This document shows, piece by piece, positions 34,935-42,456 of a DNA stretch of 49,447 nt; positions within the stretch are counted from its first letter, which is position 1, and each line of letters opens with the position of its first letter. Source of the DNA: Chloroflexota bacterium (GTDB taxonomy: Bacteria; Chloroflexota; Anaerolineae; UBA2200); NCBI GenBank assembly GCA_030607875.1, contig JAUWJD010000025.1:1-49447 (forward strand), written 5' to 3'. The notes below the pieces were generated by a model, which was given only the letters and a program-made list of their open reading frames with translations, was not told the DNA's origin and did not search any database. The translations under genes and the position numbers were made by a program.

Positions 34935-36065
34935 GTGTACAACAAACAGACCAAAGTGATCTGGTGCGACGAAGCTGGTTATACGGGAAATAATCTCTTG
35001 TCCAGAGAACAACCGCATTTTGTATACTCAAGTGTACTGATTACTCCATCTGATGCCAGAATAGCCGTAGATGAAGTTGTCACAGATCATCATATCCAAA
35101 GCAAAGAACTCAAAGGTAGTAAACTGGTCAAAACAAATCGCGGTCGATCAGCAGCAAGATGGCTTCTGGGAAAATTCGCAGAGAGTTCATGTACAATCGT
35201 TTTTGACAAGAACTATTCATTGGCAGCCAAATTCTTTGAATACATTTTTGAACCAGTTTTAGCCCCTCAGAGCTGCTTGTTTTATAAGGTTGGCTTCCAT
35301 CGTTTTGTTAGCACCTTATTGTATTTAGAATACCTTGTACAGGAGAAATCCGCAGAAGAGATACTGTCAGAGTTTGAAACTATAATGAGGGCTAAGAAGT
35401 CTAGGAATCCTGATCGTTTGTTTGCATCCGTGAAGCCCACCAGCAGATTCTCACAAGATTTGCTTGCATTCATTACTTGTCACAAAAACACAATAGCCAG
35501 AGAGCTAGACTTACTTCAAGAAGTCGACTGTGTAAACTCGTGGGTTCTGGAATTAAGTTCGACATCACTGTACACTTTACTTGCATATTGGGGTGAAAAA
35601 GAACAAAGGTTGGTCGTGTGCTGTGATGATTCCCAACCACTGAACGACGGAATAAATGACCAGAATAGCATCTTCAATACTATGATCAACCGCCCAGAGA
35701 AAGCAAGATTCGATTTCTTCACCGACGATCCGCAACCACTCACTTTCAATCTGGCACAACCGATTCAAACAGCAGACTCGGCGAGTCACCCTGGTCTCCA
35801 AATCGCAGACGTATTTGCCAGCTCAATAGCATACTCCTTGAAAAACGAAGGTGAATCGTTCTCTAACGAATGTTTGAATCTCTGCCCTCTCCACCATAAC
35901 AGCGTCTTACCAGTATTGGAGCATGCAGACGTATCCAAAAGGCAAACGCGTATAAATGCTGCAATTCTTACAGCACTAATAGATCGAACCATGAAAGGAG
36001 AGAGTTTGTTCGAAGGAATGGCTGAGTTTATTAGCTTTTTGTCACAGGACATTGGCAGGGAATAA
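34935..36065 (+). CDS. DUF3800 domain protein, cassette gene 2
   Basis: Protein of 376 aa, AT-rich compared with its surroundings. DUF3800 marks: VIWCDEAGYTG at the start (Asp12-Glu13), SKELKGSKL near 56-64 and LQIADVFASSIAYSL near 288-302. It is not a close paralogue of cassette gene 1; the two share the family pattern only. I choose the GTG with GGGAG five bases ahead; an in-frame GTG at 34923 is the alternative. It lies between attC 3 and attC 4. Function unknown; a hydrolase or nuclease role is inference. Confidence 0.75.
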   Translation: MYNKQTKVIWCDEAGYTGNNLLSREQPHFVYSSVLITPSDARIAVDEVVTDHHIQSKELKGSKLVKTNRGRSAARWLLGKFAESSCTIVFDKNYSLAAKFFEYIFEPVLAPQSCLFYKVGFHRFVSTLLYLEYLVQEKSAEEILSEFETIMRAKKSRNPDRLFASVKPTSRFSQDLLAFITCHKNTIARELDLLQEVDCVNSWVLELSSTSLYTLLAYWGEKEQRLVVCCDDSQPLNDGINDQNSIFNTMINRPEKARFDFFTDDPQPLTFNLAQPIQTADSASHPGLQIADVFASSIAYSLKNEGESFSNECLNLCPLHHNSVLPVLEHADVSKRQTRINAAILTALIDRTMKGESLFEGMAEFISFLSQDIGRE

Positions 36066-36085
36066 AGATTTGCAGTAACTTGGTA

Positions 36086-36213
36086 GCCCAACCAATGCAT
36101 GGAGCCGACCAGCCTATTCGCGGCGTAAAACGAAGGCTATGTGGTTATGTAGGGCGTTTTCTGGCCAGGGCTCTGCGGTAAGCCCGGCTGGCGGCTCATG
36201 CCAACCGTTAGGC
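36086..36213 (+). other. attC site 4 (best preserved)
   Basis: R'' GCCCAAC (36086-36092), L'' GAGCCGACCAGCC (36102-36114), L' GGCTGGCGGCTC (36186-36197), R' GTTAGGC (36207-36213). L'' and L' are complementary over 12 pairs with a single unpaired A in L''. Full length 128 bp. This is a textbook attC and the strongest proof of the integron nature of the region. Confidence 0.88.
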
Positions 36214-36262
36214 CGCATTTGCTGCACAGGCTGTCCTTTTCTTGAGTTCAAAACAGGGCGGG

Positions 36263-37123
36263 ATGATGTTCAAGTATGAACCTTCACCAACACCCTATGC
36301 GGAGCTAAACGGTGTCTTGCAGGAACTGGTGGAGAGCTTGCAGGCTGTTCTGAGTGACAACCTCATCGCCATCTGCCTGCAAGGCTCCTTTGCGGTGGGT
36401 GATTTCGACCGTCACAGCGACGTCGACTTTATCGTTGCCATCGAGGACGAACTCTCCGACACTCAACTTTATTCCTTGCAGTCAATGCACGAGCGCATCT
36501 ACAACCTGGAATGCGGATGGGCGCAGCACTTGGAAGGATCCTATTTCCCGAAGAACGTCCTGCGGGATTACGCTCAGAGCGGTGGGCAACTCTGGTATCT
36601 CGACAATGGAAGTCAATCACTCGTGAGGTCTGATCACTGCAATACTGTTGTCGTTCGGTGGATTGTGCGTGAGAATGGGATCGCGCTGGCTGGGCCGAGT
36701 CCGGCAACCCTGGTCGATCCGATACCCGTTGAGGCATTGCGTCAAGAGATCATGGCGACCATCAGCGACTGGGGGCAACAGATCCTGGCTGAACCCGAGC
36801 GCTACAACAACCGCTTCTATCAAACGTTTGTGGTCTTGAGCTACTGCCGCATGTTGCACGACCTTCACAGAGGCAGGGTCGGATCCAAACTCGCTGGGGC
36901 TGAGTGGGCCAAGTCCACCATGGATCCATCTTGGGCAGGGCTTATCGATCGAACGTGGGCCGGGCGTCCGAACCCGGCACTCTCGGTCCGGCAGCCCGCC
37001 GACCCCGCCGACTTTAGGAGCACCCTAGAGTTCGTCAAGTACGCAATCAGAGCAAGTAAAAAGTACGCTGCCGAGTTGCAGACTGGTAAGACGCAACGCA
37101 CGCACGGCCTAACAAGCGTATGA
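36263..37123 (+). CDS. AadA-like nucleotidyltransferase, cassette gene 3
   Basis: Protein of 286 aa. The nucleotidyltransferase core is visible: LQGSFAVGDFDRHSDVDFIV (40-59) with Gly-Ser and Asp53/Asp55 metal ligands. The C-terminal half resembles the helical domain of aminoglycoside adenylyltransferases: LAGPSPATLVDPIP, FVVLSYCRMLHDLHRGRVGSKLAGAEWA and FVKYAIRASKKYA. It could adenylylate an aminoglycoside, but the substrate is unproven. GGGCGGG precedes ATG 36263; ATG 36266 is equally possible. The stop lies inside the following attC, as is common in cassettes. Confidence 0.8.
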   Translation: MMFKYEPSPTPYAELNGVLQELVESLQAVLSDNLIAICLQGSFAVGDFDRHSDVDFIVAIEDELSDTQLYSLQSMHERIYNLECGWAQHLEGSYFPKNVLRDYAQSGGQLWYLDNGSQSLVRSDHCNTVVVRWIVRENGIALAGPSPATLVDPIPVEALRQEIMATISDWGQQILAEPERYNNRFYQTFVVLSYCRMLHDLHRGRVGSKLAGAEWAKSTMDPSWAGLIDRTWAGRPNPALSVRQPADPADFRSTLEFVKYAIRASKKYAAELQTGKTQRTHGLTSV

Positions 37124-37135
37124 AGCCGACCTGCT
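37107..37135 (+). other. Left half of attC site 5 (truncated)
   Basis: R'' GCCTAAC (37107-37113) followed by AAGCG and an L''-like TGAAGCCGACC. No matching L' or R' follows, so the site, and the array, is cut off here. Confidence 0.65.
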
Positions 37136-37197
37136 AATCGAGCGTCCTGTTGTTGTCAGTTTTCGTTTTTGAAGCATTTCAAGACGGCAGTTTCGGC

Positions 37198-37369
37198 ATG
37201 AAATTTCTGCTTGACCAGGATGTGTACGCGATTGCAGATTGGGCTTGCCCAAGCAGGCGACGAAGAACCGGTCAAGATCGCTCATGACGAATTCGAAAGA
37301 GTATTGAACACCGATACGTGCGGCTTTTTGCCTCCGAGTCATGGCCACAACTCAGAGCCCACTCGTTGA
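37198..37369 (+). pseudogene. Remnant of a DUF5615 (PIN-like) toxin gene
   Basis: The ATG opens MKFLLDQDVYA, the standard start of DUF5615 proteins. After an internal loss the next frame reads LQIGLAQAGDEEPVKIAHDEF, the family's middle part (usually AELGLAQADDEELL..AH). The rest is missing. Too short and frame-broken to be functional. Probably a toxin-antitoxin gene left at the end of the array. Confidence 0.65.
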
Positions 37370-37379
37370 GTGGGCTCTG
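37353..37379. terminator. Terminator hairpin at the right end of the island
   Basis: Perfect 12-bp stem CAGAGCCCACTC / GAGTGGGCTCTG with a 3-nt loop, then GCTTT on the plus strand. It lies between the array and the convergent phosphofructokinase gene. Confidence 0.75.
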
Positions 37380-37416
37380 GCTTTAGCAGCAATGTGTCAT
37401 CGACACCCTTGTGGGA

Positions 37417-38625
37417 TCACACGAAATACTTGGCCAATCGTACGTACGGTATGGGGGGCCACGGATCCCCGAGCAACGGTCTGGCGTAGGACAGGAAGGC
37501 CTCGGTGGGCCAATTGCCCGCTTCGTTCATAAAGTCGGCAGGAAGCTTCTTCTCTTTGTTGGCTACGTCTTTGAGGCTGGCGAGCCCTACCGAGCAGTGG
37601 TACTCCGGGCCAGGGTCACGGACCAGCGTGACCAGCCCCTCTAAATGCCCAGCAACAGCTTCTTTCACGGCTTGTCGTCCCACTCGATAGGCCTCTTCCA
37701 GGTCGATAGGCGAAGCGCAGACCATGAAGGAGCGCTGCAGGTAGTTGGACTTGTCTATGCGTGCACTGAGCCCCAGCCGGCCTTTGACTATGCTGGCCAC
37801 AAAGTCGCTCACCCCGCCCTTCATGCGGTGTCCAAAGGCGTCTACCTCTGTGGGTGCGTACTCTTCGCCGAAAGTCTTGCCCGGGGCTTCCTGGGCCCCT
37901 TCACTCATGGCGATCACAACATGCTCGCGTTCGTCGTAGCAGCACTGCACATCTTCTAGCAACTGCTCCACACTCACTGGCCGCTCAGGGACATAGACCA
38001 GATGCGGGGCGTCTCCTTTCTCTTCACGAGCCAATGCTGCTGCTGCGGTCAACCATCCTGCGTTGCGGCCCATGATCTCCACGACCTTTACCGGCCTGAC
38101 TGGGCCCATCGCTTCCGTGTCCCGGCCCGTATCACGGACGGCTGTGGCCACGAAGCGAGCGGCGCTGCCGTAGCCCGGGCAATGGTCAGTGCCGTACAGA
38201 TCGTTGTCCACTGTCTTTGGCACGGCAATCACGTGCAGTTCATAGCCCGCAGCGGCAGCTAGTCTGTGCAGTTTCAAGCTTGTGTCTGCCGAGTCGTTGC
38301 CGCCGATGTAGAACAGGTAGCGGATGTTCCGAGCTTTGAGCACCTCCAGGATGCGTTCATAGTCTTCTGGGTTTACTTTGTAGCGCACCGTGCCCAGTGC
38401 TGCGCTGGGTGTACGTCGCAGGCCATCAATTACCTCTGCGGATTGTCTGCGCAGGTCAAGAAACTGGTCGTCCATTAGTCCGCGGATGCCGCGGAACATG
38501 CCATAGATTTCGCCGATTTCGTCGTGGGCCAGTGCTTCGTGTATCACTCCACACAGGCTGCTATTGATCACTGCTGTCGGTCCGCCTGACTGGCCAATGG
38601 CGAGATTACCCTTTGTTTTGCCCAT
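37417..38625 (-). CDS. Phosphofructokinase, pyrophosphate-dependent type
   Basis: Glycolytic enzyme of 402 aa phosphorylating fructose 6-phosphate. I start at MGKTKGNLAIGQSGGPT behind GGGGGAAGG. The donor site reads GGNDS (108-112) with PKTVDND (136-142); the acidic residue after the second Gly plus Lys is the pattern of PPi users, where ATP enzymes have GGDGS and TIDND. The Asn in GGNDS replaces the more usual Asp. EIMGRNAGWL and the substrate motif ARIDKSNYLQRS are present. Third in a minus-strand operon after the split alcohol dehydrogenase and the cupin gene. Confidence 0.85.
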   Translation of the reverse strand: MGKTKGNLAIGQSGGPTAVINSSLCGVIHEALAHDEIGEIYGMFRGIRGLMDDQFLDLRRQSAEVIDGLRRTPSAALGTVRYKVNPEDYERILEVLKARNIRYLFYIGGNDSADTSLKLHRLAAAAGYELHVIAVPKTVDNDLYGTDHCPGYGSAARFVATAVRDTGRDTEAMGPVRPVKVVEIMGRNAGWLTAAAALAREEKGDAPHLVYVPERPVSVEQLLEDVQCCYDEREHVVIAMSEGAQEAPGKTFGEEYAPTEVDAFGHRMKGGVSDFVASIVKGRLGLSARIDKSNYLQRSFMVCASPIDLEEAYRVGRQAVKEAVAGHLEGLVTLVRDPGPEYHCSVGLASLKDVANKEKKLPADFMNEAGNWPTEAFLSYARPLLGDPWPPIPYVRLAKYFV

Positions 38626-38654
38626 TTTCCTTCCCCCGTTGCTTTCTGACGTGC

Positions 38655-38990
38655 TTACACGGTCACCTTGTCTTTTGGTAGATAAGGACACTTGATGAAT
38701 ACTATCTTCAGCGCTTGGTCGCCTTCATTGACGACCTCGTGGCGTTCCGGTGCCTCCAGACGGACGGCGTCTCCAGCTGCGAGGTGATGCGGTACATCGT
38801 CCGCGTAGAAAGAGGCTTCTCCTTCCAGGATGTAGAAAGTCTCCTCTACTTCGTTGTGGTAGTGCTCACCCAGGCGTTGGCCTGGCAGCAGTAGGATCAC
38901 GCCCCAGTCGATTGTGGGGCCGCGGAACAGGTACTTGACACCGCTGTCTCCACCACGATATTCTTTCTCCGATTCTCTCACCTTCTCCAT
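38655..38990 (-). CDS. Small cupin-domain protein
   Basis: Protein of 111 aa. Single cupin barrel: PGQRLGEHYHNEVEETFYIL carries the first metal motif (H, H, E), and VRLEAPERHEVVN carries the second with its His. GGAGG precedes the ATG. It may be an isomerase, dioxygenase or regulatory sugar binder; the family cannot be narrowed. It lies 29 bp before the phosphofructokinase gene. Confidence 0.85.
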   Translation of the reverse strand: MEKVRESEKEYRGGDSGVKYLFRGPTIDWGVILLLPGQRLGEHYHNEVEETFYILEGEASFYADDVPHHLAAGDAVRLEAPERHEVVNEGDQALKIVFIKCPYLPKDKVTV

Positions 38991-39007
38991 CTGAACCTCC
39001 TCCGTCG

Positions 39008-39400
39008 CTAGAGTGCTCGCTGCAGGATGACCAACAAGTCGTCTGCTACAAGGCGCTTGGGGTTGTTCTTCAGGTTGCCCGAGGGCAACGACTTCTCGAT
39101 CAAGGCCGGGAAATCTTGTGTCTTGACGCCAAAGACGCGCAAGCGGTTGGGGATGCCTATCCTGCCAGTGACGCGGCGTACCGCCTCGACGGCTTGCCGC
39201 CCTGCTTCGTTTGCGCTCATACCTTCGGTATCTACTCCCAGCAGCCGCGCTACCTGGGCATACTTGTCGGGCGCGTATTCCAGGCTGTACTCCATTACGT
39301 AAGGCAGCAGCAGGCCGCAAACGACGCCATGCGGGATGTGGTAGCGGTAGCCCAATGGGTGCGCCAAACCGTGCGCTCCACCCAGGCGAGTATTGGTCAT
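39008..39400 (-). CDS. Iron-containing alcohol dehydrogenase, C-terminal part of a split gene
   Basis: 130 aa matching the C-terminal helical domain of iron alcohol dehydrogenases: MTNTRLGGAHGLAHPLGYRYHIPHGVVC (1-28) gives two iron-ligand His (LAHPLG and YHIPHG). The ATG overlaps the stop of the N-terminal part (ATGA at 39400-39397). Compared with intact family members the junction lacks about four residues (the usual SLLAG segment), so a short frame-breaking deletion split one gene in two. It could still be translated as a second chain by stop-start coupling. Confidence 0.7.
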   Translation of the reverse strand: MTNTRLGGAHGLAHPLGYRYHIPHGVVCGLLLPYVMEYSLEYAPDKYAQVARLLGVDTEGMSANEAGRQAVEAVRRVTGRIGIPNRLRVFGVKTQDFPALIEKSLPSGNLKNNPKRLVADDLLVILQRAL

Positions 39401-40140
39401 GGCCTGCCATACAGCATGTCTGCGCGGGCATTGATGTCTGAGCCTCTTTCATACGCCTGCACCAGGCTGCGCCCGATCCATTGGATGGCCTGGCCGGAGA
39501 GCGCGTCGCTGGGTGGTTGTGCGCCATGGCCCACAAACGACTCTATGGCCTGGCACAAGGCATCGGCGCCGCTGCTGGCGGTGACCTCGGGGGGCAAGGA
39601 TAGCGTCAGCTCTGAGTCTACTATGGCTGTTGCAGCGTACAGCAAGGGGCCGCGAATGCTTTTCTTGATCCCGAGTGCCGGATCGGTCAGTACCGCATTG
39701 TTGGTCACTTCCGTACCGGTGCCCGCGGTGGTAGGAACGCTCACAAATGGCAGGCCCTGCTTGTCGTAGATAGGACGTCCGCGGTGACACTCTTGCACTG
39801 TTCCTGTCTGCGGGCATAGCACTGCGGTGGCCTTTCCAACGTCGATAGCGCTGCCGCCGCCCATGCCGACGACCACTTCTACTTGCTCTTGCCGGGCCAG
39901 GTTGAGTGCCTCTTGTACCATCTCCAGAGTTGGCTCACTGTGCACGCCATCGTACAGTATGGTGTGCACTCCAGCTTCTCGCAGGCTCTCCATGCCGCGC
40001 TGCAGAACACCGGAGCGGCACAGGGCTTGGCGGCCAGAGACGAAAAGAGCCTTTTGTCCACAAGCCCGTACTACTTCTGCCAACTGGGAGAAGCAGCCCA
40101 GGCCGGTAATGACCTTTGTGGGTAGATAGAACTGCTTCAC
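39397..40140 (-). CDS. Iron-containing alcohol dehydrogenase, N-terminal part of a split gene
   Basis: 247 aa comprising the NAD(P)-binding half (VVVGMGGGSAIDVGKA near 89-104, PTTAGTGTEVT near 137-147) and the first metal ligand region GADALCQAIES (Asp, with Gln where many members have His). The frame then ends at ADMLYGRP, where family members continue. With the downstream fragment it makes a nearly complete enzyme of about 375 aa. Start is GTG. The promoter is at 40189-40217. Confidence 0.75.
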   Translation of the reverse strand: MKQFYLPTKVITGLGCFSQLAEVVRACGQKALFVSGRQALCRSGVLQRGMESLREAGVHTILYDGVHSEPTLEMVQEALNLARQEQVEVVVGMGGGSAIDVGKATAVLCPQTGTVQECHRGRPIYDKQGLPFVSVPTTAGTGTEVTNNAVLTDPALGIKKSIRGPLLYAATAIVDSELTLSLPPEVTASSGADALCQAIESFVGHGAQPPSDALSGQAIQWIGRSLVQAYERGSDINARADMLYGRP

Positions 40141-40188
40141 CTTCCTTATCCTTTCCCTGATTCAGGAAGCATAGCGGTGGGCAGTGTA

Positions 40189-40217
40189 ATTTTAGCACGA
40201 CCGCAGGCAGCGCGCAA
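40189..40217 (-). promoter_or_regulatory. Promoter of the alcohol dehydrogenase-cupin-PFK operon
   Basis: Minus strand: TTGCGC (40217-40212), 17 nt, TAAAAT (40194-40189), about 50 nt before the GTG start. Confidence 0.5.
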
Positions 40218-40294
40218 ACCCTTGCCTGGCGGCATTCACCCATGCACCATGAGGTCGCTGACCAAGATTTATGGTGAGACAAGCCATTCGAGAT

Positions 40295-40323
40295 TTGACT
40301 AGCACCGACAAATGTGATAAGAT
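40295..40323 (+). promoter_or_regulatory. Promoter of infC-rpmI-rplT
   Basis: TTGACT (40295-40300), 17 nt, TAAGAT (40318-40323), about 80 nt upstream of the infC start. A short leader follows. Confidence 0.65.
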
Positions 40324-40401
40324 TCGTTTTTGAAAGGGAGCCACTCTATGCAGGCTTGGTCTTGCTGGCTCCGAAACTACACAGTGTGAGGTGAAGTCGA
40401 G

Positions 40402-41028
40402 ATAAGTAGCAGAGGACACAGACTTAATGAGGCCGTTAGAGCCAGAGAGGTGCGCTTGATTGATGAGACGGGCAAGCAACTGGGGATTGTGCCTATCTCG
40501 GAAGCCTTACGCATTGCCCAGGAACGTGATTTCGACCTGGTCGAAGTCGCTCCTGCGGCCAATCCGCCAGTCTGCCGCCTGTTGAATTATGGAAAGTTTA
40601 TCTACGAGCGAGCGAAGAAGGAGAGACTGGCGCGCAAGAGCCAGCGGGCGGTGGAAATCAAAGAGATTCGCATGCGGCCCAAGATAGGTGCGCATGATCT
40701 CGCTGTCAAGACCAAGCGGTCGCGCAAGTTTCTCGCTGATGGGGCCAAGGTGCGACTTCGGGTGCGATTCCGTGGACGTGAGAGAAGCTATCCGGAGATC
40801 GGACGGGCCTTGTTGGAGCGCGTTAGCGCCGAATTGGCGGACTTGGCCGCTGTCGAGCAGCCGCCCACCATCGACCAAGGGGCACGCAGCGTATATATGC
40901 TGCTGGTGCCCAGACCTTCAACCCGCCGATCCGATCGCAAGCAGACCGAGACTGAGGAGAAGCCCAAGAAGGACAGCGAGCGCGAGACAGAGGGTGGAAC
41001 AACCAAAGTTGGGGGAGGTAAACAGTAG
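40402..41028 (+). CDS. infC: Translation initiation factor IF-3 (probable ATA start)
   Basis: Protein of about 208 aa that keeps 30S subunits free and checks start codons. Residues 9-23 are LNEAVRAREVRLIDE, the conserved IF-3 N-domain, so the obvious GTG at 40450 would cut it. No ATG, GTG or TTG lies between the upstream in-frame TGA (40387-40389) and that segment; the only fitting codon is ATA at 40402, with GAGGTGA 7 nt ahead. Rare start codons in infC are known to allow autoregulation. The C-domain has KTKRSRKFLADGAKVRLRVRF. A 35-residue charged tail extends past the normal end. Confidence 0.88.
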   Translation: MSSRGHRLNEAVRAREVRLIDETGKQLGIVPISEALRIAQERDFDLVEVAPAANPPVCRLLNYGKFIYERAKKERLARKSQRAVEIKEIRMRPKIGAHDLAVKTKRSRKFLADGAKVRLRVRFRGRERSYPEIGRALLERVSAELADLAAVEQPPTIDQGARSVYMLLVPRPSTRRSDRKQTETEEKPKKDSERETEGGTTKVGGGKQ

Positions 41029-41232
41029 ATGCCAAAGATCAAGACTCACAAAGCCACGGCCAAGCGCTTTAAGGTGACGGGCACGGGCAAGATCATGCGA
41101 CTCAAGGGACGTCGAAGCCACCTGCGGCGCAGGAAATCCAAGCGTGTGCAGCGTTCCTTTGATCGCACGTTTGAGGTTAAAACCAAGGGCGAAAAGGCCC
41201 GCATCAAGCGGCTCGCGCCATATTTGAAATGA
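41029..41232 (+). CDS. rpmI: 50S ribosomal protein L35
   Basis: 67 aa, MPKIKTHKATAKRFKVTGTG at the start, rich in Arg and Lys; normal length. Its ATG directly follows the infC stop codon. This is the intact copy; a second one at 29434-29643 has an amber codon. Confidence 0.95.
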   Translation: MPKIKTHKATAKRFKVTGTGKIMRLKGRRSHLRRRKSKRVQRSFDRTFEVKTKGEKARIKRLAPYLK

Positions 41233-41268
41233 CATTGCAGATTATGCTGCTGTAACGGAGGAACTGGA

Positions 41269-41628
41269 TTGCCGAGAGTGAAGAGGGGCGTGCCGGCCCA
41301 CAAGCGGCACAAGAAGGTGCTCAAATTCACCAAAGGTCAGAAGGGAAGCAAACACCTGCTCTACAGGCGAGCCAACGAAGCTCGCCTAAAGTCGCTCTGG
41401 TATGCTTACCGTGACCGCCGAAATCGCAAGCGCGATTTCCGGCGTCTTTGGATTGTGCGCATCAACGCCGCAGCTCGTCTCTGCGGTACCACCTACAGTC
41501 AACTGATGGCTGGTCTGAACAAGGCCGGTGTGGAGGTTGATCGCAAGATATTAGCAGACCTCGCTGTGCGTGACAGTGCAGCCTTTGCATGCCTGGTAGA
41601 TATGGCGAAGGAAGCAGCAGCAACCTGA
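41269..41628 (+). CDS. rplT: 50S ribosomal protein L20
   Basis: 119 aa, [20 protein letters not shown] at the start and [20 protein letters not shown] near the end. The start is TTG behind CGGAGG. Standard infC-rpmI-rplT order. Confidence 0.95.
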   Translation: MPRVKRGVPAHKRHKKVLKFTKGQKGSKHLLYRRANEARLKSLWYAYRDRRNRKRDFRRLWIVRINAAARLCGTTYSQLMAGLNKAGVEVDRKILADLAVRDSAAFACLVDMAKEAAAT

Positions 41629-41645
41629 GACTTGGAGGCGGGTTG

Positions 41646-42446
41646 TTGGATATCTGGAACGTGATCACCAGCACCGCGAATGAACACGTCAAATACGTTC
41701 GTTCTCTGCATCGGAAGCGCAGTAGGTATCGAGAGCAAGTCTTTATTGCTGAGGGACTGCGTACCGTAGAGGAAGCACTAAAGGCGGGCGTCCAGCCCGC
41801 TTTTCTCTTTTGTACTCCTGCAGTGCTGGAGCTGCCACGCGCTCGTACACTATTGTCAAGAGCAGCGGAACGAGATGTCCGCGTCAAGGTCGTGAGCGAG
41901 CCGGTGATGGTGGTGATGTCAGACACGGTCACGCCCTCGGGTATTCTGGCTGTGCTGCCCATGGCCAAGTGTTCGGTCCCCCAGCCGTTGACCTGGGTGT
42001 TGGTCGTGAACCGCCTGCGCGATCCAGGCAACATGGGCACGATCCTGCGTACCGCGCTCGCCGCTGGTGTCGAATTGGTCATCACTACCAGAGGGACGGT
42101 GGACGTCCACAGTCCCAAGGTGGTGCGTGCGGCGATGGGCGCGCACTTTCGCCTGAAGATGTGCCTCAATCAACGCTGGCCAATGATAAAGAGGACGCTG
42201 GCGGGGTTGCATGTGCTCCTGGCCAAGCCGAGGGAGGGGAAGCCTTACTGGGAAGTTGACTGGCATCTGCCATCCGCTCTGCTAATTGGTGGCGAAGCGG
42301 AAGGTGCCAGCGCAGAAGCAGAGAAGATTGTTGCGGATTGTGTGACCATTCCCATGCGTCGGGAGGCCGAGTCCCTCAACGCCGCGGTCGCTGCCAGCGT
42401 CATGCTGTTGGAAGCGGCGCGACAGCGCTCTTCTGCTGGCTGCTAG
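41646..42446 (+). CDS. TrmH/SpoU-family RNA 2'-O-methyltransferase
   Basis: 266 aa. An N-terminal substrate-binding domain (ITSTANEHVKYVRSLHRKRSR..VFIAEGLRTVEEAL) is followed by the knotted SPOUT domain: VLVVNRLRDPGNMGTILRTALAAGV (motif 1), LLIGGEAEGAS (motif 2) and CVTIPMRREAESLNAAVAASVML (motif 3). These bind AdoMet and methylate a ribose of rRNA or tRNA; the target nucleotide is unknown. The start is TTG 41646, 7 nt behind GGAGG; the TTG one codon earlier is too close. It follows rplT after 17 nt, probably in the same transcript. Confidence 0.88.
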   Translation: MDIWNVITSTANEHVKYVRSLHRKRSRYREQVFIAEGLRTVEEALKAGVQPAFLFCTPAVLELPRARTLLSRAAERDVRVKVVSEPVMVVMSDTVTPSGILAVLPMAKCSVPQPLTWVLVVNRLRDPGNMGTILRTALAAGVELVITTRGTVDVHSPKVVRAAMGAHFRLKMCLNQRWPMIKRTLAGLHVLLAKPREGKPYWEVDWHLPSALLIGGEAEGASAEAEKIVADCVTIPMRREAESLNAAVAASVMLLEAARQRSSAGC

Positions 42447-42456
42447 TCTGGCGGGC

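Larger units (their letters stand above)
32563..37135. mobile_element. Integron-like cassette array with broken integrase
   Basis: Composite element. A remnant integron-type integrase (minus) diverges from a plus-strand array of cassettes separated by attC-like sites with RYYYAAC and GTTRRRY cores. Order: attI-like core, ORF-less cassette, DUF3800 cassette, second copy of the ORF-less cassette, second DUF3800 cassette, nucleotidyltransferase cassette, truncated attC. Stop codons at or near the attC sites and same-strand genes are typical of cassette arrays. Since the integrase is dead, the array should be immobile unless another integrase acts in trans. Confidence 0.8.
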
